NCBI GenBank assembly: GCA_903830285.1
Contig: CAIKTE010000027.1
Location: 1 to 44,397, forward strand
Direction of reading: 5' to 3'
From: an uncultured Chitinophagaceae bacterium
GTDB lineage: Bacteria > Bacteroidota > Bacteroidia > Chitinophagales > Chitinophagaceae
DNA length: 44,397 nt
A model generated the notes under the pieces. The model was not told where the DNA came from and made no database searches. It saw only the letters and a list, made by a program, of their open reading frames with translations. Positions 34,348-44,397 of the stretch are shown piece by piece. Made by a program: the position numbers and the translations under genes. Position 1 is the first letter of the stretch. Each line of letters opens with the position of its first letter.

Positions 34348-35400
34348 ATGCAATGTTTGGCAGATCATACAATTCATTCATCTTCATTCAGGAAAACGAT
34401 CATCGTTTTTTGTGCAATGGCGATCTCTGTCATTGCAAATGCAGGAGTATTTAGGATTCATTCGGATACTACGATCACTGATAAATCCGATTTTAAAAGT
34501 ATCATCAAGGAAAGAAATACCATTTCAGGCAAAACATTTAGTACAGCATTAAATACGCAGGCAGTTTCTTTTACGCAGGAATATATACGTAAGCAAGGCA
34601 AAGAATTAGAGAAAATGAAATTCTGGGCCAAGCCTTATTTTGATATGTGTGATAATATACTACCGCAGTATGGTGTGCCGAAAGAACTAAAATATTTAAG
34701 TGTGATCGAAAGTCATTTTCAGTCAAACTTGGTTTCATGGGCAGGAGCGGTTGGTCCATGGCAATTGATGGATTATGAAGCACACCGCTTTGGTTTGCAT
34801 ACGGGAAAATTTAATGATGACCGAACTGACTTTTATAAGAGTACGGTTGTTGCTGCCAAACTGATCAAAGAATTATATGATGAATTTGGGGACTGGTTAT
34901 TGGTGATCGCAGCATACAATGGCGGTGCAGGAAGGATCAGGCAGGCAATTGAACGTACGGGTAGCAGGGATTTCTGGACCATTCAATACTTGATGAGGGA
35001 AGAAACCCGAACACATGTCAAAAAATATATTGCCACGAATTATTTCTTTGAAGGGGGTGGTGGCTTGACCACAATGACTGCAGCTGAAACAAAAATATTT
35101 TTAGCAACCAGAGTTAATACTGAAGTTAAGTTGAGTGAAGAAGATGCCGCCATTTCATATGTTACAGAAATAAACGGAAGGTATAATTCGATAGTGTTGA
35201 CCAATTTCTTACTGATGGATATTGATCAGTTCAATAAATGGAATCCCCGATTCGATAAGGACCTGTCAGAAGGGAAAACATATTTATTGCGTTTGCCGAA
35301 AGACAGGCAAATTATTTTTGAAGCAAAAAAAGGAGAGATCTTGTTACAATCCATTCGGATCTTATTGGATGGATCTGCAAACACCGGTTCATCTAAATAA
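34348..35400 (+). CDS. Lytic transglycosylase (SLT domain, MltD-like), exported
   Basis: A 350-residue protein. An N-terminal hydrophobic segment (FRKTIIVFCAMAISVIANAG) serves as signal peptide after a 13-residue polar start. The SLT domain follows at about 95-230: catalytic Glu121 in VIESHFQ, then AGAVGPWQLM, and later IAAYNGGAGRI, the standard family 1 motifs. The C-terminal ~100 residues probably form a small extra domain, without clear LysM motifs. It cleaves peptidoglycan glycan strands to anhydro-muropeptides. Its 3' end overlaps the convergent pabB by 8 nt. Confidence 0.92.
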   Translation: MQCLADHTIHSSSFRKTIIVFCAMAISVIANAGVFRIHSDTTITDKSDFKSIIKERNTISGKTFSTALNTQAVSFTQEYIRKQGKELEKMKFWAKPYFDMCDNILPQYGVPKELKYLSVIESHFQSNLVSWAGAVGPWQLMDYEAHRFGLHTGKFNDDRTDFYKSTVVAAKLIKELYDEFGDWLLVIAAYNGGAGRIRQAIERTGSRDFWTIQYLMREETRTHVKKYIATNYFFEGGGGLTTMTAAETKIFLATRVNTEVKLSEEDAAISYVTEINGRYNSIVLTNFLLMDIDQFNKWNPRFDKDLSEGKTYLLRLPKDRQIIFEAKKGEILLQSIRILLDGSANTGSSK

Positions 35401-36688
35401 ATTTTTGTTTGTTGAGTACTTTTTTCATGGCCTCTGCTTTCAATAAACATTCTTCATATTCTTTTTCAGCGTCACTATTAAATGTTATGGCACTTCCAAC
35501 CTGATAATTTAGATAGCCGTCTGTTTGGTTATAGGCAATGCTTCTGATCACAACATTAAAGTCAAAATCATTTTCAGGAGAGATATAGCCAATACAGCCT
35601 GAGTAAATGCCTCGTTTTGTTTGTTCGTATTGTTCTATTAATTCCATCACCCTGCGTTTAGGTGCCCCTGTCATGGAACCCATCGGAAAGCTGGCGTAAA
35701 TGATATCCGTGAAGTCAGTCCCTTCTTTTAATTCGCCGCTGATGGTGGAGATCATTTGATGTACCTGCGGAAAAGTATACACGCCAAAAAGTTCTTCTAC
35801 ATGAACAGAACCTTCCTTACAAATTTTACTCAGATCATTTCTTACCAGATCGACCACCATTACATTCTCGCTTTTTTCTTTTTCACTTTCAGTTAATCTC
35901 TTCTTTTGTAATTCATCTTCATGAAGATCGCTCAGATCTCTTTTGTAAGTTCCTTTTATGGGCTGTGAGATGATCCTGTTATTTGATTTCCTGATATAGC
36001 GTTCAGGGCTTGCACACAATAAATATTTGTCATTCAATTTATAATAGCAGGCAAATGGAACAGGAGATATTTCGATAAGTTGCGTGTAAAGACTCTGGGG
36101 ATGGATCAATACATTTTCTACATAAAATTCCTGACAGAAATTGATCTCATAACAATCTCCCCGCAGTATATGTTTTTTGAGTTGCTCAATGATCTGCAGA
36201 TAGGATTGTTTGGGAATTCTGGGATCAGGGTTTATTCCAACCTGTGAACTTACAAGATCTGTTTTTTCTAAGTTGATAGCTGAAAATATAATGGAAGGGG
36301 AAAGGGTAAGAGAAGATATCTCCACTTCATGTGCTGATAGACGTAGAACCGTTTCGGGCTGAAAAAAGAAAATATCGGGGAAACTGATACCGTCGAAATG
36401 ATCGGAATGTAAAGGCTCAATTTCATTCTTGAAATCATAATTCAAATGGCCGAATAACCAATCCTGATTGTCTTGCAGAAAGCTTTTTAATTGATGCGAT
36501 AAGTTTTCGGTTGTGCTGAATGCTCTAACACAGCCGGCAGCAGCAATACATTCCAGGCTATGATGCTTTGAATTGTATTGATTGTTATCCAATAAAGCAC
36601 AAATGTTGAACCGGTTGATCCAGTTCAACATTTGTTGCTTAAATAAATGAAAATTATGAATACGGTAAGTAGCGGTAGTTCTTTTCAC
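35393..36688 (-). CDS. pabB: Aminodeoxychorismate synthase component I (chorismate-binding)
   Basis: A 431-residue chorismate-utilising enzyme. The C-terminal two thirds hold the active-site blocks: GDCYEINFCQ, LLCASPERYIR, QPIKGTYKR (PIKGT is typical of PabB, while TrpE has PIAGT), ENVMVVDLVRNDLS, and FPMGSMTGAPKRRVMELIE. It forms 4-amino-4-deoxychorismate for folate synthesis with ammonia from a PabA partner. It starts 11 nt after the acidic-protein gene, so the two are likely co-transcribed, with purA further upstream. The N-terminus is shorter than in enterobacterial PabB. Confidence 0.92.
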   Translation of the reverse strand: MKRTTATYRIHNFHLFKQQMLNWINRFNICALLDNNQYNSKHHSLECIAAAGCVRAFSTTENLSHQLKSFLQDNQDWLFGHLNYDFKNEIEPLHSDHFDGISFPDIFFFQPETVLRLSAHEVEISSLTLSPSIIFSAINLEKTDLVSSQVGINPDPRIPKQSYLQIIEQLKKHILRGDCYEINFCQEFYVENVLIHPQSLYTQLIEISPVPFACYYKLNDKYLLCASPERYIRKSNNRIISQPIKGTYKRDLSDLHEDELQKKRLTESEKEKSENVMVVDLVRNDLSKICKEGSVHVEELFGVYTFPQVHQMISTISGELKEGTDFTDIIYASFPMGSMTGAPKRRVMELIEQYEQTKRGIYSGCIGYISPENDFDFNVVIRSIAYNQTDGYLNYQVGSAITFNSDAEKEYEECLLKAEAMKKVLNKQKFI

Positions 36689-36699
36689 TTGCGGGATGA

Positions 36700-37140
36700 T
36701 TAAAAATCATCGTCATCGTCATCAAATTCGTCTTTATCATTAAACAGATCGAACTCTTTAAAATCTTCATCAATTTTAAAGTCATCTTCTTCTTCCGCTT
36801 TCTTTTTGCCGGGTACGGCTGCTTTTTTACCTTTTGATTTGGGGATATCAAATTCGTCAAAATCAGGATCCCAATCATCATCACCTTCTTCAGGTTTTTC
36901 CCAGTCATCATCCTTTTCGTCTACATCATCATCGTCATCCTCATCATCAACTTTTGATTTCTTCGATGCAGATTTAGATGCTGATTTCTTTGATGATGGT
37001 TTAATGTCTTCATCATCATCGTCAAAATCATCATCATCATCTAATTGCTTTTTGCTTTTAGATGACGCTTTTAATGCATCATCGTCTGATACATTTTTAG
37101 GTGTTGCTGTTTTTTTATTCTTATCAGATTTCGCTGCCAT
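36700..37140 (-). CDS. Acidic Asp/Lys low-complexity protein
   Basis: A 146-residue disordered protein with alternating blocks: Lys/Ser-rich (SKKSASKSASKKSK) and Asp/Glu-rich (DDEDDDDDVDEKDDDWEKPE). Short ordered-looking motifs are WDPDFDEFDIPKSKG, near residue 90, and FKEFDLFNDKDEF near the end. The coding frame is on the minus strand; the Ser-rich plus-strand frame over it is its antisense shadow. Proteins like this are seen in Bacteroidota without known function. It lies between purA and pabB on the same strand and may be translated with pabB. Its length could vary between strains by slippage in GAT/ATC repeats. Confidence 0.7.
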   Translation of the reverse strand: MAAKSDKNKKTATPKNVSDDDALKASSKSKKQLDDDDDFDDDDEDIKPSSKKSASKSASKKSKVDDEDDDDDVDEKDDDWEKPEEGDDDWDPDFDEFDIPKSKGKKAAVPGKKKAEEEDDFKIDEDFKEFDLFNDKDEFDDDDDDF

Positions 37141-37199
37141 GTTCTAATAAGTTTAGAGATGTAAAATTTCAACGTAAAACAATAGTAACCAAAAATTTT

Positions 37200-37219
37200 A
37201 TTGTTTTTTTTAAAACAAT
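37200..37219 (-). terminator. Weak hairpin after purA
   Basis: ATTGTTTT (37200-37207) pairs AAAACAAT (37212-37219) around a 4-nt loop, just past the purA stop. All-AT stem of 8 bp; on the minus strand it is followed by AAAATTTTT. It may only weaken read-through into the acidic-protein gene. Confidence 0.3.
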
Positions 37220-37223
37220 ATTT

Positions 37224-39055
<1,832 letters not shown>

Positions 39056-39930
39056 ATGAAATGGATCGGGTTAAATATTTTTTTTCTACTTGCAACAATT
39101 CTCTGTTATTGCCAGAATAATCTTTGTGGTTATGTTATAGAGAAGAAAGCTAAAGCAGTGATACCCTTTGCAACAGTTTTTAATAAAACAAAAAATATAG
39201 GAGTGTATACTGATTCAACCGGCTATTTCTCATTAAATGCTTCCTTAAACGATACTCTGTATTTCGCAAACATTGGATTTGAAAGTTTCATCTTAATATT
39301 GAAAGCTGAAAATAATTGCGATACAGTTTATTTAAAGCCAACGACCAATCAACTAGCTACTATAGAGGTATCTGATTTTTATTGGTTAAAAAATAAATCA
39401 TTAGAATTAGGAGAACTAAACAAACATGGGAATTATGTAGATTGGATAATACCCGGTGTAACAGTGATCAAATATTTCAAAACCAGGGGGACAGAGAGAA
39501 AATACATTATCGGAAGTTTAAAAATTAAAGTATCACAAAATATAGTTCAGTATGAGCCCCGTTTGGCGAGGATCCATTTGTATAGATCTGAAGCTAATGG
39601 AGAGATCGGTTCAAGTTTGATTGATGGGGATGAAATTTTTACAATTGAAAAACCAAACTCGGAATTTATATCCTCTGATTTAAATAAATATAAAATCATA
39701 GCCCCGAGCAAGGTTTTTATGGGGGTGTTGAGATCTTGGGTTATAAAAATGAAGGGAATAGGGATAAAGGGGCCTTTGGCATCATTGGGAGTTTGAACAA
39801 GGAATTTGAAGATGGGAAATCATTTGTAAAATATTTTCTTCCAAATTTCAGGGAAAACATTTTGTCAACAAATCATAAAAAGATAAGCCCGTATATTACC
39901 ACAATCTTGTATGAAATTGATAAAAAATAG
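39056..39930 (+). pseudogene. Carboxypeptidase-regulatory-like domain protein, exported, interrupted by a frameshift in a G run
   Basis: The frame from 39056 has a signal peptide (MKWIGLNIFFLLATILCYCQ) and a CarboxypepD_reg-like beta-sandwich (GYVIEKKAKAVIPFATVFN; VYTDSTGYFSLNA; DTLYFANIGFESF), followed by an RGTERKYIIGSLKIK region. It leaves the proper frame at a run of five G (39721-39725) and ends at 39796 in unrelated residues. One additional G would give FMGGVEILGYKNEGN and continue to 39930, giving about 290 residues. Proteins of this type in Bacteroidota are surface proteins of unknown role. It is a pseudogene, a phase-variable gene or a sequence error at the G run. Confidence 0.75.
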
Positions 39931-39969
39931 ATCAAAGAAATTGTTGGATGTATTTACTTATTGTGAATT

Positions 39970-42231
39970 TTATTTTGTGTCTTCCATATCAAATCTGTCC
40001 ACAGTTTGTATACCTTGCAAGCCCATTAATCGCTCTACTAATTCTTCTAGTTCTTCTTTATCGTGTACAAATACTTTAATAGTTCCCTGAAATAATCCTT
40101 CACCCGATTCGATGGTTAAACCGGCAATATTTATTTTTAATTCTCCGCTAATTACATTGGTGATCTTATTGATCACACCCACATCATCCAGACCAATAAT
40201 TTTTAAACCCGTTAAGAAAGAGATCTCTTTATTTTTTGCCCATTTTGTTTTTACTACACGATGACTGTAGTTGGCTAACAATTGTGGTGCATTGGGACAA
40301 TTGGTTCGATGAATGATCAAACCTTTACCGGTGCTTACAAAACCAAATACATCATCACCCGGAATTGGATTGCAACATTTTGCCAGAGTGTATTGGATCT
40401 TATCACTGCTTTCGCCAAAGATGATCAACTCACTATCTTTCTTTGAAAAATGTTTTGGATGGTGATGTTCTAAAATAGATTCTGTCAATGCCAGTTTAGG
40501 TTTAGGCGCTTCAAGCCTGTCGCCTAATACATGAAAGTCTTTTAACTCCCTGAGGTCAATATTCTTTGTAGCAATTTTATATAATAAATCTAACTGAGAG
40601 GTCAGTTTATAAAAATGCATCAACTCTTCTATATTACCCGAAGTATAGGCTGCACCCATACCTTCCAGCTTGCGTTGTAAAATGTATTTAGCATCATCGG
40701 CCACTTTGCGTTTTTCTTCACGCAGTGCATCTTTAATTTTATTTTTTGCTTTGGCAGTTACAACAATATTCAGCCAGTCTTCAGAAGGTTTTTGTTTATT
40801 ACTCGTGATGATCTCTATCTGATCGCCACTTCTTAATTTATGGCTGATGGGAACGAGCTTATGATGCACTTTAGCACCGATACATTTTGTACCGATGGCT
40901 GAGTGAATGGAAAATGCAAAGTCTAATGCAGTACTTCCGGTGGGCAACATTTTTACTTCACCCTTTGGTGTGTATACATAAATCTCTTCAGCGAGAAAAG
41001 ATGTTTTAAAATCCTGTAAAAAATCTACCGTATCCGAATCCTGAGTGGCCAACACTTCTCTTATTTGTCCGAACCATTTATCAAAACGGTCTTCATCATT
41101 ACTTCCTTCTTTGTATTTATAATGTGCAGCCAAGCCTTTTTCTGCGATCTCATTCATACGTTTGGTACGTATCTGTACTTCCACCCATTTTCCCTGTGGT
41201 CCCATCACAGTGGTATGTAAAGCTTCATAACCATTACTTTTTGGATTACTTAACCAATCACGTAATCGTTCCGGAGATGGTGTGTATTCATCGGTGATCA
41301 TCGAATATACTTTCCAGCAATCTTCTTTTTCTTTTTCAGGAGTGGAGTTAATGATCACACGGATCGCAAACAGATCATAAACTTCTTCAAATGATACGGC
41401 TTTCTTTTTTATTTTATTCCAGATACTGTGAATACTTTTTGGTCGGCCATACATTTCAAAATCAAAATCAGACCCAACCAATTTATCTTTCAATGGTTTG
41501 ATGAACTCATTGATATATCTTGTTCTCTCTCTCTTTGTTTCTGATAATTTTTTAGCGATCTCTTTATAAGCTTCCGGCTCCATGTATTTCATGGCCAGAT
41601 CTTCCATTTCGGTCTTGATGCTGTATAAACCCATTCTATGTGCAAGGGGAGCATAAACCCAAACTGTTTCGGAAGCGATCTTTAATTGCTTGTCCCGCTT
41701 CATGCTGTCGAGTGTGCGCATATTATGCAAACGATCGGCAAGCTTGATCAATATCACTCTCGGATCATCCGTAAGTGTTAATAGTATCTTCTTGAAGTTC
41801 TCTGCCTGTTGAGAGATATTGGTATCGATTACAGTAGAGATCTTGGTAAGACCATCTACAATCTTTGCGATCTCGGTCCCGAATTCTCTTTCCAGATCAT
41901 CCAATGTAATATCAGTGTCTTCAACAGTATCATGCAGTAAAGCGCAAATGGTACTTCTTACACCCAAACCAATTTCTTCAACGCAGATCATGGAAACTGC
42001 CAGAGGATGCAGGATATAAGGCTCACCACTTTTACGGCGTGTGGTTTTATGTGCTTCTGCGGCCATTTCAAAAGCATGACGAACCAATTCCTTATCACCT
42101 TTTTTTAATTTGGGGCGAAGGCTTCTTAATAATGCTCTGTATTGCCTGATGATCTCTTTCTTCTCCTGTTCTTCATTTAAGTTGTAGGGAGGTAACAGAT
42201 CACCTGCAACGGTCTCTTGCTCGGGTAACAT
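39970..42231 (-). CDS. rel: Bifunctional (p)ppGpp synthetase/hydrolase, Rel/SpoT family
   Basis: A 753-residue stringent-response enzyme. HD hydrolase domain: His52, His75 (ILHPLAV), His100-Asp101 (LLHDTVEDT) and LADRLHNMRT at 164-173, so hydrolase residues are intact. Synthetase domain: YGRPKSIHSIWNKIKKK, YEALHTTVMGPQGKWVEVQIRT. Then the TGS domain (IYVYTPKGEVKMLPTGSTALDF), a Cys-containing helical part (AKCCNPIPGDDVFGF), and the C-terminal ACT domain. Both activities are expected. It appears monocistronic and is followed by a convergent plus-strand gene fragment. Confidence 0.96.
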   Translation of the reverse strand: MLPEQETVAGDLLPPYNLNEEQEKKEIIRQYRALLRSLRPKLKKGDKELVRHAFEMAAEAHKTTRRKSGEPYILHPLAVSMICVEEIGLGVRSTICALLHDTVEDTDITLDDLEREFGTEIAKIVDGLTKISTVIDTNISQQAENFKKILLTLTDDPRVILIKLADRLHNMRTLDSMKRDKQLKIASETVWVYAPLAHRMGLYSIKTEMEDLAMKYMEPEAYKEIAKKLSETKRERTRYINEFIKPLKDKLVGSDFDFEMYGRPKSIHSIWNKIKKKAVSFEEVYDLFAIRVIINSTPEKEKEDCWKVYSMITDEYTPSPERLRDWLSNPKSNGYEALHTTVMGPQGKWVEVQIRTKRMNEIAEKGLAAHYKYKEGSNDEDRFDKWFGQIREVLATQDSDTVDFLQDFKTSFLAEEIYVYTPKGEVKMLPTGSTALDFAFSIHSAIGTKCIGAKVHHKLVPISHKLRSGDQIEIITSNKQKPSEDWLNIVVTAKAKNKIKDALREEKRKVADDAKYILQRKLEGMGAAYTSGNIEELMHFYKLTSQLDLLYKIATKNIDLRELKDFHVLGDRLEAPKPKLALTESILEHHHPKHFSKKDSELIIFGESSDKIQYTLAKCCNPIPGDDVFGFVSTGKGLIIHRTNCPNAPQLLANYSHRVVKTKWAKNKEISFLTGLKIIGLDDVGVINKITNVISGELKINIAGLTIESGEGLFQGTIKVFVHDKEELEELVERLMGLQGIQTVDRFDMEDTK

Positions 42232-42348
42232 AGTGTACGAATATAAGAAATGATTGCTTTATCAAAATGATGACTAAGTATTACCATGCTCTGCTGCATC
42301 ATAATTGATTTCCTCTATAGGATTATCCAATATCAAAATAAAATTGGC

Positions 42349-43179
42349 CTAAAACTTTTTCATGACCTTGATCAGCATATTGGCAATCATCTCATAACCT
42401 TTATCTGAGGGATGCAATCCATCGTAAGTGACATCAACCGCTTCAAGTGGATAAGGATATTCATCTTTTCCGGGATCGAAGGGAATATCAATATAATCGG
42501 GATAAGGATAGTTTTTATAAGCACCGGTTTGAGGATCTTTTAATCGTTTATATTTTACAAGATCTTTTACTTCCATTCCTTTTTTATGGTAGAGATCCAC
42601 GATTTTCAAATGCTCATAATTTCCTATGCTGTCAATTGCAACAATAAATTGTTCTAATGTTTGTCCGTCTTTTTCTTTGTAAGAACCGTAAGCATTATTT
42701 TTCGGATTACTGATCTGTACAAAATCTGAGCGTTGCATGGGAGTGATCAAAATGATCTTGGCATCCGGATTCAGGCTGCAAAGTTTATTGATGATGATAC
42801 GGAAAGAACCATACAAGGTGCTGCTGCCGCTGTTGTTTTGATAGTCTGCAAAATGGCCGATACGACCAGAATGCCACCAATCATTGGTGCCCAGAAATAC
42901 TGAATATATATCAGCTTTAACCAACCCCAATTTCTCCATATTATCAGCAATGCGGGTTGCGGTCCAGCCATTATGCCCCTGATTGATGAAATGAATTCGC
43001 GGTAATTTTTCTGAAACTCGGGTCATATAACCTTTTGTAATGCGTGTGCCAGTTTCATTAGGGTGATCATTCAAATAAGTGATCGAATCACCAATGGCCA
43101 CCCAGGTAAGCTCTTTTTTTGTAAAAGAAAAAACAAAGCAGAGAATGCTTAACAGTAAAAGGACTTTTTTCATATGCAA
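42349..43179 (-). CDS. SGNH/GDSL hydrolase, exported
   Basis: A 276-residue protein with a signal peptide; the first ATG (43179) or one two codons later (43173, MKKVLLLLSILCF) can serve. SGNH blocks: the nucleophile Ser32 in AIGDSIT, the Gly block at GHNGWTATRI, block III GTNDWW, and the C-terminal DGLHPSDKGYEMIA with the catalytic Asp and His. The family holds esterases, lipases and carbohydrate deacetylases. Rather long N- and C-terminal loops (NPKNNAYGSYKEKDG; DYIDIPFDPGKDEY) distinguish it from short members. Expected in the periplasm or outside. It is divergent from the ABC exporter. Confidence 0.9.
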   Translation of the reverse strand: MHMKKVLLLLSILCFVFSFTKKELTWVAIGDSITYLNDHPNETGTRITKGYMTRVSEKLPRIHFINQGHNGWTATRIADNMEKLGLVKADIYSVFLGTNDWWHSGRIGHFADYQNNSGSSTLYGSFRIIINKLCSLNPDAKIILITPMQRSDFVQISNPKNNAYGSYKEKDGQTLEQFIVAIDSIGNYEHLKIVDLYHKKGMEVKDLVKYKRLKDPQTGAYKNYPYPDYIDIPFDPGKDEYPYPLEAVDVTYDGLHPSDKGYEMIANMLIKVMKKF

Positions 43180-43303
43180 TATGATAATTGAGCGGATTAT
43201 GAAATGAACAGGCAGCTCAATTTAATAATTAAAAAATTGTTTGCCATCCTTGTGTATCCTGATAAATTTCCTTCAACGGTAAACCGGCACTTGCCAAACT
43301 TGT

Positions 43304-43311
43304 TACATTTG
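43304..43311 (+). promoter_or_regulatory. -7 box (TACATTTG) for the ABC exporter
   Basis: Exact TAnnTTTG only 8 nt before the ATG at 43320, which implies an almost leaderless mRNA if used. Confidence 0.5.
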
Positions 43312-43319
43312 CCGGGTAC

Positions 43320-44397
43320 ATGAACAACGGAAACAAGAAAAAAATATTCAACACATCCTTATTAAGCAGGGTTTTTCATTTTGTAAAACCATATAATGCC
43401 TATTTCTACAGCAGTTTGCTGCTGGCTATTTTGATGGCTGCATTTGCACCCGTTCGTCCTTATCTTATTCAGTTAACGGTTGATAAAGCTTCTGGAAAAA
43501 ATATTAATATCCCGGTATGGCTTAAAACGATCCTGTTCAATACTGATACGAATGTTGTAACTCAATTCATCTTAGCCGTCACCATTTTTCAGATCATTTT
43601 TTTGATCACAGAAACCCTGATCCGATTTGCATTTACTTTCATTACTGCATGGCTGGGACAAAACGTGGTAAAAGATCTGCGGGTAACGATCTATCAAAAA
43701 ATTTTGCATCTTAATCTGAGTCAGTTCGATAAAACACCCATCGGTACATTAACTACCCGTACCATCAATGATATTGAAAGCATCAATGATATTTTCAGTG
43801 ATGGATTGATCCCTATTCTTGCGGATCTGCTCACGATTATTTTTTTATTGGTCACGATGTTCAGCATGGACTGGCGTTTGTCCTTGATAGCATTGATACC
43901 GTTTCCTGTTTTGATTCTCGCTACCTATTATTTTAAGGAAAGCGTGAATAAAAGTTTTATTAAAGTAAGAAATGCTGTGGCCAGTTTAAATGCCTTTGTG
44001 CAGGAGCATATCACCGGAATGCAGATAGTACAGGCATTTGCTGCAGAGGACAGAGAATTTGAAAAGTTCAAAAAAATAAATAAAGAGCACCGCAACGCCA
44101 ATATCAAAGCCATTTTTGCTTACAGTGTTTTCTTCCCCATCGTTGAGATCGTATTGGCTATCAGCACCGCATTGATTGTTTGGTGGGTGGCTAATCTTGC
44201 CATTACCAATCCAAGCGATAAAATAAATTTCTCAGGAAAGATCGTTGCCTTTATCATGTACATGAATTTGATCTTTCGCCCGTTAAGGGTCATTGCCGAT
44301 AAATTCAATGTATTGCAAATGGGAATGATCGCCGCTGAAAGGGTTTTTAAAGTGATGGATAATCCTGATGTAACGATCGAGTCTGGAGTTGAGAGCC
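43320..44397 (+). CDS. ABC exporter with N-terminal transmembrane domain (MsbA-like), truncated by the window end
   Basis: The first 359 codons of an open frame starting at ATG 43320. Six hydrophobic spans match a type I exporter half: SLLLAILMAAFAPVRPYLIQ, then WLGQNVVKDLRVTIYQKILH, the typical coupling segment, and FDKTPIGTLTTRTINDIESI. The end reads MGMIAAERVFKVMDN, the usual junction just before the nucleotide-binding domain. That domain, with Walker motifs, lies outside the window. Such proteins export lipids, drugs or peptides as homo- or heterodimers. From residue 354 on the linker is encoded by a heptamer array (see the repeat at 44380). Confidence 0.9.
   Translation, partial: MNNGNKKKIFNTSLLSRVFHFVKPYNAYFYSSLLLAILMAAFAPVRPYLIQLTVDKASGKNINIPVWLKTILFNTDTNVVTQFILAVTIFQIIFLITETLIRFAFTFITAWLGQNVVKDLRVTIYQKILHLNLSQFDKTPIGTLTTRTINDIESINDIFSDGLIPILADLLTIIFLLVTMFSMDWRLSLIALIPFPVLILATYYFKESVNKSFIKVRNAVASLNAFVQEHITGMQIVQAFAAEDREFEKFKKINKEHRNANIKAIFAYSVFFPIVEIVLAISTALIVWWVANLAITNPSDKINFSGKIVAFIMYMNLIFRPLRVIADKFNVLQMGMIAAERVFKVMDNPDVTIESGVES
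44380..44397. repeat. Start of a heptamer array (AGTCGGG class) in the ABC exporter linker, cut by the window end
   Basis: Two 7-bp units (AGTCTGG, then AGTTGAG) and the start of a third (AGCC) in frame, at the boundary between transmembrane and nucleotide-binding domains. Only 18 bp visible, so it is supported mainly by its likeness to the arrays at 9012 and 16061. Confidence 0.5.

Noticed and set aside
36806-37147. A Ser-rich plus-strand frame of 113 residues
   Set aside because: It is the antisense of the Asp-rich codons (GAT/GAC read as ATC/TCA/TCT) of the acidic protein gene.
39736-39930. The second part of the frameshifted gene as an independent 64-residue protein
   Set aside because: It lacks a usual start and joins the preceding frame in a sensible way once one G is added.

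Overview
The window looks like chromosomal DNA of a Bacteroidota bacterium, most likely of the Chitinophagaceae type. Reasons: AT-rich DNA, start codons without Shine-Dalgarno sequences, several exact TAnnTTTG (Bacteroidota -7) promoter boxes, the alpha/beta-fused 2-oxoacid dehydrogenase E1, and gene neighbourhoods such as pheT / coiled-coil protein / zapA / rny. The family assignment is an inference from these protein types. No prophage, insertion sequence, rRNA, tRNA or CRISPR array was recognised.

Layout. 1-472: the end of a probable antitoxin and a PIN-domain toxin. 588-14486: a mostly co-directional block of exported hydrolases (N-acyl-D-amino-acid deacylase, two class-C-type serine hydrolases, an M19 dipeptidase, an S45 acylase) interleaved with two acyltransferase-type polytopic membrane proteins (DUF418 and DUF1624/HGSNAT-like) and three tandem, overlapping paralogues of an unnamed single-span membrane protein that carries the signature MEVHHHP. 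Together they suggest envelope processing of N-acylated or D-amino-acid-containing compounds. 14606-18955 (minus strand): a Lys/Ala-tailed small protein, a fused E1 dehydrogenase, a Bax-inhibitor-1 family protein and a polysaccharide deacetylase lipoprotein. 19094-20941: 2-oxoacid:acceptor oxidoreductase alpha subunit without an adjacent beta subunit. 21160-21958: an 11-bp tandem repeat and a decayed nucleotidyltransferase/HEPN pair. 22193-24737: a tandem amidohydrolase pair whose second member has lost the visible metal ligands. 24787-26302: HxlR regulator divergent from a nitroreductase with an operator-like inverted repeat between them, then a MmcQ/YjbR protein. 26373-35400: housekeeping genes pheT, zapA, rny, rplS, tatA, tatC, gatA and a lytic transglycosylase. 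35393-38486 (minus): purA, an acidic low-complexity protein, pabB. 39056-39930: a frameshifted regulatory-domain protein. 39970-43179 (minus): rel and an SGNH hydrolase. 43320-end: a truncated ABC exporter.

The most unusual thing is a family of short tandem arrays with a strict 7-bp period, often four units (28 bp), in several sequence classes (AGTCGGG, CGTCCAC, AGCTGTG, AAATTTG, TNGCGAT). They occur between genes (2162-2227, 6756-6783, 31166-31193) and inside reading frames: in the leaders of the three MEVHHHP paralogues, in the linker of the fused E1 protein, and, apparently, in the ABC exporter at the window edge. In the three paralogues a 28-bp array sits at the same offset (64 nt after the start), but one copy carries a different sequence class from the other two. 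This resembles in principle the heptameric STRR repeats of cyanobacteria.
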